64,000 nucleotides of DNA from Loripinus fragilis (Eukaryota > Mollusca > Bivalvia > Lucinida > Lucinidae), in assembly GCA_964019695.1 (NCBI GenBank), contig OZ026519.1, forward strand, positions 29,169,213 through 29,233,212, read 5' to 3'. The notes beneath the pieces are model-generated. The model did not search any database. It was not told the DNA's origin and saw nothing but the letters and a program-made list of their open reading frames with translations. A program made the position numbers and the translations under genes. Shown here piece by piece: positions 19,495-30,912 of the stretch (within the stretch, counting starts at the first letter, position 1; the number at the start of each line of letters is the position of its first letter).

Positions 19495-19690
19495 AACAGT
19501 ACTGTACAGAACCAGATCAGACGCTACAGAACGTGGCATCTGATCAGGTTCAGCACTATTAGATCTGTTTCATAATGCACGTTTTTCTTCGGATGAAATT
19601 GTAAATAACTAACTAACAGCCCTTCAATTTAAAATGGACAAGTCCTATTGATAAGGGCGGACATTCCATTAGGCATAAATGGGTTAATGA
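19495..19690. repeat. Family K foldback repeat
   Basis: A hairpin core (CCAGATCAGACGC..GCATCTGATCAGG, 19509-19545) lies in a unit ending near ATTCCATTAGGCATAAATGG. Relatives at 46860-47090 and, reversed, at 63795-64000. Confidence 0.6.
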
Positions 19691-20023
19691 AGACCGTCAT
19701 CATATAATTAAGCATACATGTATGTCCGGTTGGAGTACAAATAATTTGGTGGAGATTATTCAGTCTCGTAAGTCCCACTCTCGTAAAATTTGTCAAATAG
19801 TCCAAATAAAACTCTCTCGCAAGGTTGATAAAATAAGCTCTTCAAGTTAATGTTCAAGATCAGCCAATCGGCTTCACAGACTCAGATTTTTTTAGTGTTT
19901 TCCATCGTCTTGAGCAAGCTTTAGAAAAAATTGCAATGCTAAAATATATTCCACTGAAAACACAATGTTAAAACAAGGGCGTTACATCCGGCAATGATGC
20001 GATGTCGCATGGACGTATGACTC
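19691..20023. other. Host DNA without recognisable gene
   Basis: AT-rich. No exon, RNA gene or repeat family recognised. Confidence 0.4.
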
Positions 20024-20030
20024 TTAATTA

Positions 20031-20318
20031 AGGGCGAGGTTGGTGTAAGTCCTCCAGTGTAATTTTACTGACCGTTCCGAGGCGGTGCTTCTTTTGTGGA
20101 TCCTTTTTTGTAATTTATGTATCACGTTTCTCTTTATTATACTGTCTTGTCGGTTCCTTGCAGCCTTGTGGTCACCTGCTGGGAAAGGGCTGACCTCTTG
20201 GCTCTCTTGTGTGTGATGTTTCCTTGTGATTTTGTCACTTCCAATACGGTGTCTCGGGTAAGGTGTAGTACTTGATTGTATCGATTCCTGATCTTTACAT
20301 TCTTCTTTACTACTACAA
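20031..20318 (+). repeat. Family A repeat copy
   Basis: Carries the family A landmarks in order: AGGGYGAGGTTGG, CCCTCCAGT-like, TACTGACCGTTCC, CGGTGCTTCTTTTGTGGATC, CACCTGCTGGGAAAGGGCTG, GACCTCTTGGCTCTC, GTACTTGATTGTATCGATTC, CCTGATC. The opposite-strand 100-codon frame here is not a gene. Confidence 0.85.
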
Positions 20319-20710
20319 TACTTCAAAAGTTAAGTGTTTGCTAGGATGAATATGCGCGTCATGCATGTCCATACCAGTAACTTTATATAAAATAAATTAT
20401 AGTCCAGTTTATTACTACATTTTGTATATTAGTGCAGGAACATACGGCAACGATCATGCGATACCGATACTTAAAGCAAAGAACAAAGTTAATTGAGAAT
20501 TTGTTTTTGAAAGCTCGAGCTAAAATGGATAAGCATAGTCTTATTGACAAATTCCATTATAACTCTCCTTGCTACAGACAAGATTAATTGAGCCTCATCA
20601 TTTGGTGTCTCCGATCAAGTAAGACTAAATCCAGCCTGTCAAAGTGGCTACCTAAAATACGTAAACTTTGCATGTTTACATGTTAAGCTATTACTCGCCC
20701 AAAACGCATG
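20319..20710. other. Host DNA without recognisable gene
   Basis: Nothing supportable. Confidence 0.4.
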
Positions 20711-20776
20711 GCGAATAACAAAGGCGCTGACCAGACTGCGTGGATTCGCAGTCTGGTCTGCGCTTTTGTTGTTCGC
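20711..20776. repeat. Foldback hairpin with GACCAGACTGCG core
   Basis: Outer arms GCGAATAACAAAGGCGC / GCGCTTTTGTTGTTCGC and inner arms GACCAGACTGCG / CGCAGTCTGGTC around TGGATT. Confidence 0.8.
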
Positions 20777-21120
20777 AGGCAGCAAAGTGAGATTTTCTCT
20801 AGACGAGGCCCAATTAAAGACGAAGCTATCAGAATTTAACGAATACGTGGTATGGTGTTCCATTGTGTCTTATTCATGCAATGAATTTAAAACATGCTCA
20901 TCTACTGTAGTTATAATTCTAAAAGCCGCAAAAATATGTAATCCTTAAACCGGTGTCTTGTAATTAGCATCTGTTCCTAAATTGACACAGAAACGTTCTT
21001 AAAACTTATTTTATGTCTGTTGTCGCATCAAGTTCAGATTGATGGAAACGCTGAGGTTTTAAATGCAGTCACATTCCTCATCAACGCATTAGCTTCTGTA
21101 ATTAATTGACTATTAGGTGG
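20777..21120. other. Host DNA without recognisable gene
   Basis: Short plus-strand frame at 20766-20948 has no protein features and begins inside the hairpin. Confidence 0.4.
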
Positions 21121-22040
21121 TTTTTACTCTCAGTACAAAATAACCCCAAACCTCTAGATCCATCTAAGATGATTTCTCTTTTCAAAATGATCCCAAACAT
21201 CATTATCCATCAAAAAAGGTATCTCCTTTCGAAATATTTCTGATCGTCTAGATTTGTCTGAGGTTGTTCCTCCTACCAAGATGATCCAAATTTTTTTCCG
21301 TCTAAAGTAGTCTCTCCTGTCAAAATAACCCAGAACCTCTAGATTCGTCTAAAGGTAGTTTATCTATTCAAGATAATACCAAACCCCTAGTTCTATCTAT
21401 AGCGGTTTCTCCTGTCAAAATTACCCAAAACATCTAGATTTGTCTAAGGTAGTTTATCCATTCAAGATATATCCAAACCTCTAGTTCCATCTATAGCGGT
21501 TTCCCCTTTCAAAATAATCCCAAACCTCTATATCCATTTAAGATAGTTTCTCCTTTCAAAATAAACTGAAACCTCTAGGTTCGTCTTTAGTGTTTTCTCT
21601 TTTCAAAATATTCCTAAACTCTATGCTTCTTCTTTCAAAATTACCCCCAAACTAAGATATTAGCAAACTTCAAGTTCCATCTAAGGACTAGCTTATCCTT
21701 TCAAAATATCCACAAACCTCTAGTTCCGTCTAAGGCTGTTTATCCTTTCATGATAATACCAAACTTCTAGATCCATCTATAGTGGTTTCTCCTTTCAAAT
21801 TAATCCCTAACCTCTAGATCCGTCTTATGTAGTTTCTCCTTTAATAATAGTCCCTAACCTCTAACTCTATAGGTAAGGTGATTTCTCATTTCAAAATAAT
21901 CACAAACCTCTAGATCAATCTAATGTGATTTCTCCTTTCAAAATAACCCCAAACCTCTAGATCAGTTTTTTGGTTGCTTCTCCTTTCAAGATATCCCCAC
22001 ACCAACCTCGAGATCTTTTTTAGGTTTTTTCTTCTTTCAA
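21121..22040. repeat. Degenerate minisatellite, unit about 55 bp
   Basis: About 16 diverged tandem units built on CCAAACCTCTAGATCC, RTCTAAGGTAGTTTCTCC, then TTTCAAAATAA. Units vary by indels and point changes, so the array is old. A 61-codon minus-strand frame inside is repeat translation only. Confidence 0.85.
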
Positions 22041-22044
22041 GATA

Positions 22045-22362
22045 AAAGTAAGAAAGGTGGCAACGATCAAGAATCGATACAATCAAGCACCACACCTGAC
22101 CCAGGATACGACATGGGAAAGTGACAAAAACACAAATAAAATATCACACACGAGAGCCAGGAGGTCAGCCCTTTCCGAGCAAGTGACCACAAGGCAGCAA
22201 TGAACAGACGCGAAAACATGACAAACACAAGACATAAATAACACAAATGATCCACAAAAGAAAACCCCCCTTGAAATGGTCAGTAAAAATATTTTACCGG
22301 AGGGCTTAAACCGGTTTCACGGCGCCAACCTCACCCTTAGTTCAGATGTGGATCAAGACACA
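22045..22362 (-). repeat. Family A repeat copy, reversed, near full length
   Basis: Runs from the reversed tail (AGTAAGAAAGGTGGCAACG) to the reversed head (CTTAGTTCAGATGTGGATCA). It carries all the family landmarks on the minus strand. Confidence 0.85.
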
Positions 22363-22510
22363 TAGATAAACCCAAAACTAACTTCTATATTCATGTCATA
22401 TGGTAATTGTTTCTCATTTGGAAATAATCCAAACACTCTAGTTCTGTCTTATAGGATCTAGATTTTTTTTTAATCTGAAAGAAAAATTAACTTATTGTTG
22501 GATGCTATAT

Positions 22511-22734
22511 GAGCCACGACATGAGATTTCCAACAATGTGGTATGTGCGACCAGCAAAGGCTCTGACCAGCATGCGCATACGCGCAGACTGCTCAGAGCC
22601 TTTGCTGGTCGCTTAAATATTGTATGACTTTTAAGCTACTGACCCAACATCATTTGGAGTTCCTAAGCCGAAAAGGAGGCTGCACAGGCTCGTCTGTGTC
22701 TACACTTATCAAAATGCCACATTGTTGGAGATCT
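22511..22734. repeat. Family C MITE
   Basis: About 225 bp with terminal inverted repeats GAGCCACGACATGAGATTTC / ..CACATTGTTGGAGATC and an internal hairpin (GCTCTGACCAGC.. / ..GCTCAGAGC). Non-autonomous; no coding frame of its own. Confidence 0.8.
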
Positions 22735-22821
22735 TATATGTATGACTGTGAGCATTGTGGAGGTGCAATGACATGTAACGTTTACATAATCAAATTGAAA
22801 TTCTGATCGTTTGGCTGCTGG

Positions 22822-22912
22822 TGTTCTGTGTCTCTTCCTCGCCGTGCCGTGGGTTGGTCTGCAGTGTGTGATTGTTGCGTTTCCTGGCCATACTCACTTA
22901 CATTTTATAGCT
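22822..22912 (+). repeat. Family B repeat, partial
   Basis: Landmarks GTTCTGTGTCTCTTCCTCG, GTGCCGTGGGTTGGTCTG, CATACTCACTTAC. A fuller copy follows at 23225-23545. Confidence 0.7.
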
Positions 22913-23224
22913 TTACAATAGAGTAATAAAGCATTTATTTTGGTGTTTCTTTTTACTTTAAGTGGGCTCGTAACCTACTCTGCATACAAGCTGGGTCATA
23001 ACATATTCTTCATTTAAGGCAAGGCAGTCACATGCACTATTTATTCAGTTAACTTGAATAATACAGATTATCTGGCTCAACTTCAGGTTTACTTTAGCTC
23101 TGACTATCTGTGAGTCGTAAGTGTATTTTTAATGTTTCGTCATAGTCTGTTAATTTGATTAGCTTGTTTCTCAGTGATGATCGTTGCATAAGTTAGGAAT
23201 TTATCTTCAGTCCAATATTTGAAG
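22913..23224. other. Host DNA between B copies
   Basis: No gene recognised. Confidence 0.4.
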
Positions 23225-23545
23225 CCCCAGGTAGCTTTGGCTGATGTACATTCTAAGGTGGTGGTCTTGTTGTTTGTTAAATATTTGTTTAATGTTCCTT
23301 CCATTGTTTGTTAAGATCTGTGTTTGGTTCTAGTTTTGTTATGCATTGCTTAGTGTCCTTTCTAGATTTGCAATCATCTTGATGAGGAAGAGAGAATTTG
23401 GTGCTTTACATTAATTGTCTTTCCGATGTCTTGTGTCTGTTAGTGTTCTGCGGTTCTTCCTCGCGGTGCCGTGGGTTGGTCTGTAGTGTGTTATTGTTGT
23501 AATTCCTGATCATACTCACTTGCCTTATCACTTAATCGTTGGAGT
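23225..23545 (+). repeat. Family B repeat, long copy
   Basis: Contains the 5' part (GTGGTCTTGTTGTTTGTTAA..CTAGATTTGCAATCATC) and the GAGGAAGAGAG..TCTTCCTCGCGGTGCCGTGGG part. Relatives at 30056-30290 (plus) and 43385-43575, 48360-48545 (minus). Confidence 0.7.
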
Positions 23546-24015
23546 ATGCTGTGAATTTTACATTTTTCGTAGTGGTTTTAGCCCATTTTAGTTTCGTTTC
23601 TTATAAACTAAGAAACTGTTTCAATACGATAGATAAATATGAAAAGGTAGACACCAAAATTTTCCCTTACTTACATTTGGCTTAAATAATCAAGAATGTC
23701 ACACAAACTGCGATCATTTTGGCAAGGCTGTTAACCCCATCTAATAGCACATTTATACGATATTTTGTATTGCAAATGGTATAAAAATGTTCATTTTGAA
23801 TGTTGTAGTGGCTGTAACGTATCAACAATTCATATGTAAAGCAAGATATTTCAGCATTTTCAGTTTGCGATCTATGATTTAGAAACAACTCGCCACATAA
23901 TTATAGATGAATTTAATATCATAACAAGAACAATGTTGGACGAGCTGTGTAGGCGTTTGATGGATTGTAATCTACATGTAGTGAGGACTGGTTCTTGATC
24001 TTAGCAATGACACAG
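23546..24015. other. Host DNA without recognisable gene
   Basis: The 68-codon minus-strand frame at 23682-23888 has no flanking splice sites or motif that I trust. Confidence 0.4.
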
Positions 24016-24303
24016 GGCATGCGCCGATCCAGACAGTTTTGTCAGAGGGGGTCCAATTCTGATAAGTTTTAGTTGATGAGGAGCTAGAGAATCCAAATAC
24101 CACTAAAAGTGGGCCAGCATCATCCCGCCAGCGGATCTCATGCCACCGATCTCATGCGCCGATCCAGACAGTTTTGACAGAGGGGGTCCAATTCTGATAT
24201 GTTTTAGTTGATGAGGAGCTAGAGAATCCAAATACCACTAAAAGTGGGCCATCATCATCCCGCCAGCTGATCTCATGCCCCCCCCCCCCTCTTGATCCGC
24301 CCA
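24016..24303 (+). repeat. Family E fragment, tandemly duplicated
   Basis: Two units of about 135 bp, 24018-24152 and 24155-24280, each with GCGCCGATCCAGACAGTTTT and CCAAATACCACTAAAAGTGG. Followed by a C-run and TTGATCCGCCCATGC. Confidence 0.8.
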
Positions 24304-25027
24304 TGCAGGGCGATCTTTATTGTGTAATATTTGCATCATCTGTATACATAGAACGACGACCGACGACACTTAACGTTGTCTCTTGCAGTCATTTAGACAA
24401 TTAGCCAATTGCGGGGGATGAATAGCCCAGAAATAGATATTGTAACCTTTGTCAATTTATTTTTAACATAAGCATTGATCAGAGAATATATTCATTGGTG
24501 TGAGATGCGGACTGGAACAAAGTAGAGTTATTAGGAAACATCTAAACCCCACATTTAGTAACGCTTTGCCATGACGTTCACAGCAAAAAGTAAGTGAGTT
24601 TGATAAGGAAAAATCAAAAGCACACGTCGCTGACCAATTCATGGCAACCTGCGTACAATATGATACAATATTAACGTTTTCACACTAAAAAGAGATTTAA
24701 AATTGATTTAAGTGTAATATGATAAATAGAATCTAACATTCGTGCCCCTGTATTATTTGAAATATAAACTCGTTGCAAAAAGGCGATAAAATTCTGACAG
24801 GCCTCGCATTTCATCACTTTTCCTCAACTCGTTTAATAAGTTTATTAATACATACGCCATACGCACTCATGTAAGATCCTCCCGATCACGAGTTATCAGT
24901 ATCAAATTCTACGTTCGTCACCTTAGCGCAAAAGTCAATTATTGGATCTTATATATCTTAATGGAGTTATTGACTTTTTTGCGCTGAGTAGGGGGCGAGG
25001 TATCGAGAGACATTTGTATGTAAAAAT
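24304..25027. other. Host DNA with half of a foldback repeat
   Basis: GCCTCGCATTTCATCACTTT with CTCAACTCGTTTAATAAG (24801-24845) matches one arm of the palindrome at 53391-53508. An imperfect inverted repeat (GCGCAAAAGTCAATTATTGG / TTATTGACTTTTTTGCGC) lies at 24927-24986. Confidence 0.5.
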
Positions 25028-25264
25028 GAGCCGTGGCATGGGATTTCCAACAATGTGGTATGTGCGACCAGCAAAGCCTCAGATCAGCCTGCGCATACGC
25101 GCAGTCTAATCAGAGCATTTGCTTGTCGCTTGAATATTATATGACTTTTAAGCTACTGACCGAACAACATTTGGAGTTTCTAAGCTTAAAAGTTGGCTGC
25201 ACAGGCTCGTCTGAGTCTACACTTGTCAAAATGCTACATTGTTGGAAATCATGTATCACGGCTC
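25028..25264. repeat. Family C MITE
   Basis: Ends GAGCCGTGGCATGGGATTTC / ..GAAATCATGTATCACGGCTC, with hairpin core CAGCCTGCGCATACGCGCAG. The 96-codon frame across it is repeat translation. Confidence 0.85.
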
Positions 25265-25684
25265 AAATAGGTTTTACAGCTGAAACAGCACCAGAATACA
25301 GGATTCCCTATAACGCGGTATAGTACTACTGGTGCTGTAATTCAATATTCTTAAACAAGTGTCGCCAAAGGTATAATTTGTTGTATGTAGAGAGCCGTTG
25401 ATAAGTCTGAAACATCTGAGAATAATCTCAGTATAGTCTTTCAATGATCAGTTAATAACGTGGTAGACAACCTCAAATCTTTTGTGGAAAAATACCTAGC
25501 CTATTAGAAAGTCGAGTCACGTCAACAGTCACAAAGTTTAGTATTGTCAAAAAAAAAGGAACACACTTTACAAACAGTCTGTTAAATTGTTTTAGAAGAA
25601 AACAATGAAATAAAAGAAACTAATTTAGGCTTAATACGTATATCGTATATTGGTAAACACATTTTGAAGAACAAGTTTAATATT
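25265..25684. other. Host DNA without recognisable gene
   Basis: Nothing supportable. Confidence 0.4.
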
Positions 25685-25768
25685 GAACCAACATTGATTT
25701 TAAAACATTGATTATTGATCGATCGAACCAACATTGATTTTAAAACATTGATTATTGATCGATCGATC
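25685..25768. repeat. Exact tandem duplication, about 41-bp unit
   Basis: GAACCAACATTGATTTTAAA followed by ACATTGATTATTGATCGATC occurs twice in a row without visible change, so it is recent or an assembly artefact. Confidence 0.85.
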
Positions 25769-25796
25769 TGACTATACCACTACTATTATAATACTG

Positions 25797-25955
25797 TAAC
25801 CTGTTCTGTCCCTGGTGGCCACTGCTACTGTCCATTCTAAGACGGTGATCAGTTGTTATGTGTAGTTTGGATATGCGATGCAGTGTTCTTTCTAGTTTGC
25901 CAATTATCTCGCTGAGGAATTGCATATACTGGTGGCTACTTTACTTAAATTGTTT
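25797..25955 (+). repeat. Family B repeat, diverged
   Basis: CCATTCTAAGACGGTG and GTGTTCTTTCTAGTTTGCC match the 5' part of the long B copy at 23225. Confidence 0.5.
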
Positions 25956-27089
25956 ATTTATAATTTGGTAAAGAGTTAATAAGCTTTTTGAGCCGCGCAA
26001 ACGTGCGTGCATTTCATGAAAATCCTAACCGTATACACACTGAAAGCACATTTATTAACCCTTAAAGCGCATAACCACAAAATGTATGTTTTTGTCGTCC
26101 ACTAAACTATTTGAAGCCTCATAGATAAACAGTGTGAACCCAGATCAGACTGCTCCTGTAGGAGCAGTCTGATCTGGGTCCACAATGTTTGCCTCCCTGC
26201 TTATGTTAAATAGACATTTTCAGATGCAGTTATTTTGCTGGCGTTTTAAGGACTAAACAATGACTGAGTATGTGGCACAAGATGATATAGTAACTTTTGA
26301 ATAAAACCACGCCTCCTTTTCAGCTTTTACCTACACCTAAGGTTGACTAGTCCTAATTACGCATTCATGAGGCGCCGCCTTTACAGTAAGCGAAAAGTCA
26401 AGTAATACGACTTTCATCAGTCATGGAGAAGCCAGTTATTATACGGTACTCTTGCTTAATAAGCTTACTAGTATACATGCACCATGTAACATGTGATTGC
26501 TTTTATCAGAGGCACGACAATGCGTATGACAGTTGGTGTTTGACATACGACGTCATCACTTCGTGGCGTAACGTTATATTATATGTGGCGTAAGGTGAAA
26601 AAATCATCCAGGCGCTTGCTTGAAAGAGCAATCATTAATGTTCAAGCCCTTGGTTATCTAACAAATCCCTCAGTTTTATGGGTAAAATATAGCTTGAATA
26701 TCAACAAAACTGGTACAATGTATCTTCGAGATTCAACATTTTTGTATTTTTCTTTCATTGTCACTTGACGACCATGTGTGTGAGTTCTATTACAACAAAT
26801 GAACAGTCCTATCGTGACAACCTGGTTAAGATAGAGTGGGTAAAATAGGCATTTCTGACCCTGGCTAAAATTTCAGATATACGAGTACTTGTCCGTTGTG
26901 AAAGAAATTGCCATTTTGGTAGAAAAACGAATTGTCATTTGAAAGCTGATTAAGGCCATGATTCAGTGGAAGTATTTGTTGACTCGCTGTTACCTATGTC
27001 ATATGCTGAAAATTCTTCTATCCTCTTTTGGGAGCTCCAATAAAACCATCTTCACCAATACTTGCTATAAAAATCCAATATTTGCTTTC
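25956..27089. other. Host DNA with one foldback hairpin
   Basis: Hairpin at 26126-26190 with arms AACCCAGATCAGACTGCTCC / GGAGCAGTCTGATCTGGGTC. The 61-codon frame at 26583-26768 has no homology signal that I can see. Confidence 0.5.
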
Positions 27090-27135
27090 GTTTGTCTCTG
27101 TTCTGTGTATCTTCCTCTCTGAGTCGTACATATGC

Positions 27136-27420
27136 GTCTTGATCCACATCTGAATTAAATGTGTGGTTGGCGCGGTGAGACCAGTTTAAGCCCTCCAGTA
27201 TAATATTTTACTGACCGTTCCAAGGCGGTACTTCTTTTTGTGGATATTTTATGGTTTGTGAAAATATAACCCTCGCGAAATGGCAAAATCACACCGTCGC
27301 TTACTGATTTAGGTAAATATGCTCTAGTCGCATATTTTTAACTTCGGCAAATATGGCTTTTAATGCTATTTGCGAAAATCAAATTCTTATGAGAATTTCT
27401 GAATTTACAGTAGTCCATGG
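27136..27420 (+). repeat. Partial family A joined to a family G repeat
   Basis: 27136-27253 is the head of family A and stops after TTTTTGTGGATATTTTATG. 27255-27420 is a family G unit (CTCGCGAAATGGCAAAATC, CTATTTGCGAAAATCAAATTC) that recurs inside 38244-38462. Confidence 0.65.
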
Positions 27421-28370
27421 TCCTTGTAAAATCAGGCTCTAACATCGATACTTTCTTCTGTTTCTTTTCCAGAAAACGTTTGTTTGTGTGATATGCAAAC
27501 CCAAAGTAAATTACGGACTGCACACCTGACCATAAACACATATTGGTGATGTTTTAAAACAATGCATCACACAAATTCTATAAAACTGAAGGATACATAC
27601 CCTTGCCTTGGAAAGTGCAAACAATGACTATTGAATTGGGATCATTTTCTGAGAATTCGATATGCATGATTTCACCATCGAGAATATTGCACAAAAGATA
27701 CTGCAACACTAGTAATTATTCATCAGTACACTTTAATTTGCCTTTTGATTCTGTTAGCAGCATTGCAATGCCTTTGAAGGACCAACACATATAATTGAGC
27801 CACATGAAAATATAACCTCTTGGCTTTCGACCAGGTCTGTCTCAAACCAGTGTGCACAGCTATCTAGATGACACAAAATCTTCGAAATAGTCTTACACCT
27901 AGTAGGTATTGCTTTATTTGTACCAATGTATTAAACTAAACCGTTTATACCAGACGTGCCGATCTGTGTCTTTGCTACTCGCATAAGGAATAAACAATGT
28001 CTTTCTTTTGGCACCGAACAAAAGTGTAAGGCATACTATTATTACATGTAGATTATATCAAGCTTTAAAATTTAAAATCACAAGATCCTTATATTTCCGT
28101 AATGTTGATTTAGTTGTTGCGTGTTTGTTTGAGTGTCTACATTTCGATGTTATTGTTGTTTTACCAGCTACATGTACATGTTGTTGCTTGTAGAATGTGA
28201 CTGCTTGTAGAATTTTAGTACTGACTCTAGCTTTACAATTTGGGAGGACAATATTTGGGCCAGTGCACGAGATTTCGGTACTTATCGCATATGTGCAAAC
28301 GCCCCCCTTGAATGCTTTGCTGACGTATCCAGAGGGGCAAGAAATAGAGAATACTAGGTGAGTGTCTTTT
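27421..28370. other. Host DNA without recognisable gene
   Basis: Several overlapping frames of 60-106 codons on both strands (27338-28378) lack domain features and contradict one another. None is accepted. Confidence 0.4.
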
Positions 28371-28487
28371 GGTATCAAGTTTACCAGGCAAGGCTTTGAG
28401 AACTCTTGTCGAATCGCAAGGCTTGCTGAGCGATTCGACTGGCATGCGTTCTCGAAGCTAAGCCTGATAAACTTGATATTAAAAGAC
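28371..28487. repeat. Inverted repeat, about 117 bp
   Basis: Arms ATCAAGTTTACCAGGCAAGG and ..CTAAGCCTGATAAACTTGAT with inner arms GAGAACTCTTGTCGAATCGC / GCGATTCGACTGGCATGCG. Creates spurious frames on both strands. Confidence 0.75.
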
Positions 28488-29566
28488 GCGAACCTGGCAT
28501 TCTATCTTGTAGTATACTCACTGACTTGTGATTTTGACGTAATTATCGATTTTGTGTCGATTCAGCGTCATTGGCGACGTCATTCAAAAAGTACAATGTC
28601 ATCATGACCTGATCGATGAAGACACATGCCGTGAGATAGCCAACATTTATCAGTTCAGCGTGCAACAATTTAGTTAATATTAGCCTGGTGAGTTTGTATA
28701 CGAACCTGATAAGTCTAGTTTTCGGTTTAATCATTCCTCTCCCTCCGTTCTTGTGTATGTGAACACAGGTGGCTTTGTCGAGTATATGCACATGCACAGA
28801 CTCGTCTGAGCCTTCGCTTCTCACTGGTTCGATACGTACCCTAATCTCGTGTACTGGACCACTTCTAATTATGAAAGCACCATTGTCGCAATCAAATATC
28901 ACACGATGCTATGAAACCATTTCTGTGCAAAATTGATAATCTACGTACATTTATGCTTTAGCAAATCAAAGATAGGAAATTAAATATTTTCGTGGCTTAG
29001 CTAAGCTTTTTTACAGCATAGTTTAAATCCCTATAGCATAGAATACGTAGGAAATTAAATGGTAAACTTAGTTTAATCATGATAAATTTAGTGTTAACAG
29101 CTATTATCTCAATACTTTCCCTATCATTACAAGCAAAAAATGTTTCATTGGAAACACTGAAGATTTTGATAACAACTAATTGATGTCCTTCCCTTGGAAG
29201 ACATGTTTAAGTACGCCTATGACTTTTGGTGAACTTACACACCAAAGTATGTATGCCATATTTGCTAGAAAAGGTCACTATTTACTTTCATTAACTATAC
29301 AAACGTCCTTAATCATTTTAATGCCTGTCTGACTTCGTAAATCTTTAAACTATGGATGATTCACTTATGATATCAAATAAGACATTAGACGTTACATGCA
29401 ATTGCAGACGATGAACGCACTTGTCAGTCTTCTATCGCGCATGCTATTTAAAAGCTAATCATTTATACAATATTCACTATATGCCTCCAAAAAAGCCTAT
29501 GCTGTCATATTTAGTGAACATAAAGGTCTACAATTTAGCCTGTGCCTTCATCAACATCTATATTTT
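28488..29566. other. Host DNA with a family H end
   Basis: 28798-28868 resembles the family H/MITE end at 38480-38570 (GAGCCTTCGCTTCTCACTGG.., ATCTCGTGTACTGG). The rest is AT-rich with no gene seen. The 119-codon minus-strand frame at 28543-28902 covers that repeat. Confidence 0.4.
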
Positions 29567-29750
29567 AGCCGCGACATGAGATTACCAACACTTTGATATG
29601 TCTCACCAGCGAAGCCTCAGATCAGCCAACTCTGAGCAGAGCCTTTGCTAGTCGCTTGAATATATTATGAGTGTTAAGCTACTGACTGAACATCATCTGG
29701 AGCTTCACTTGTCAAAATGCCACATTGTTGGAAATCACATGTCGCGGCTC
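29567..29750. repeat. Family C MITE, internally deleted
   Basis: Ends AGCCGCGACATGAGATTACC / ..AATCACATGTCGCGGCT. Shorter than the 225-244-bp copies. Followed directly by a family H-like piece (29751-29860). Confidence 0.8.
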
Positions 29751-30055
29751 ATTTGTCTATGCGAGCAGGGAAGGCTCATGCGAGTCCGTGCAAAGGAGCC
29801 CTGGCTGCTCGCTGATATGATAAGCGCCTTAATCTCGCGTACTGGTCCGAGTGGTAGCTTATGTTTACATACTAGCGACAAATCTTTATCTTCGACCTGT
29901 GAGTTTGATGACAATAGTTTTGATAATATAATAATTCTGTGCTGCTATTAAAACCACAATTGTCATCCCGAAAATAGACCTGGATATCACAAGCGTGCTA
30001 GCGTATTATTACATTTATTAAACAAGTTGAAAAAAAATAGATAAATGCATTGTGT

Positions 30056-30290
30056 TTGTCGGGGTTCTGTGTTGTTTTTTGCGTTGACATTCATTATTTT
30101 GTGTCTTTTCTAGTTTTGCAATCATCGTGACGAGGAAGAGAGAGAGATGGTTGCTTTGATCTTATTGTTTTTTGGATGTCTTGTTACTGTTAATATTTTG
30201 TGGCTCTTCCTCACGGTGCCGTGGGTTGGTCTGGAGTGTGTGATTGTCGTATTTTCTGATCATACTCACTTACTTTATGTTGAGCGTTAA
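30056..30290 (+). repeat. Family B repeat
   Basis: TTTCTAGTTTTGCAATCATC, GAGGAAGAGAGAGA, CTTCCTCACGGTGCCGTGGG, GATCATACTCACTTAC in the family order. Confidence 0.75.
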
Positions 30291-30779
30291 ATCGCTTTTT
30301 CGCAAAGGGTTTTTATTAATAAATTCAATATCGTTGTGGTGTCTGATTCTGGTATGCAGTGTTGGTCTGTATCCAATTAGAATGACCCAAGGCTTATATA
30401 GTGTATTGTTGAAGGTGTTAAATCATTTTGAAGCACACAACAACGTAGATTGTTATGTTGTTCTGGTGTGTCGTCATTTGGACGAATATAGTCCATAGAA
30501 GTATGCCAGCCTTGCTATATTGGGCATATGTTCTTTCGTTAAAGGTTGATGTTTTGACAAATTGCAAAACTCGGATATCAGTTATATGTTGCCCTTTGAT
30601 GACCTATTATAATAAGTAAATAAGTTCACTCTGATTATTGGCACTTCTGACATACTTGCCTTTCATAAATCTTGTGCATCACGTATTTCGTTCAATGTAT
30701 ATGATTTGTTTGGTTGATTCAATGCTTTACCTCTTAATGAAAACTCTTCGATTTCAGCCATGTGGGATGTTTCCAGACA
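30291..30779. other. Host DNA without recognisable gene
   Basis: No motif in the 80-84-codon frames here. Confidence 0.4.
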
Positions 30780-30912
30780 CGTATTTAAAAAGTACTAATC
30801 AGGACAATCAGAGGAGGAAGTGTCTTTCTCAAGCACATTACGCAATTCCCCTGGTGAGGCTCGAGTCAGGGACCTCTTGATTTCAAGTCGCGCTCTCTAA
30901 CGTTGCCTACAA
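30780..30912 (-). repeat. tRNA-headed SINE fragment with Deu-like core
   Basis: On the minus strand an A-box-like GTTAGAGAGCGCGAC and a B-box-like GAGGTCCCTGACTCGAGCC are spaced as in a tRNA head. They are followed by GTGCTTGAGAAAGACACTT, which resembles the conserved core of Deu/CORE-type SINEs. The head has lost its first bases and the tail is not clear. Confidence 0.65.

Noticed and set aside
21121..22040. CRISPR-like array
   Set aside because: Repeats are diverged and contiguous with no unique spacers; the sequence is eukaryotic.
28362..28607. Overlapping frames on both strands
   Set aside because: Produced by the inverted repeat at 28371-28487.
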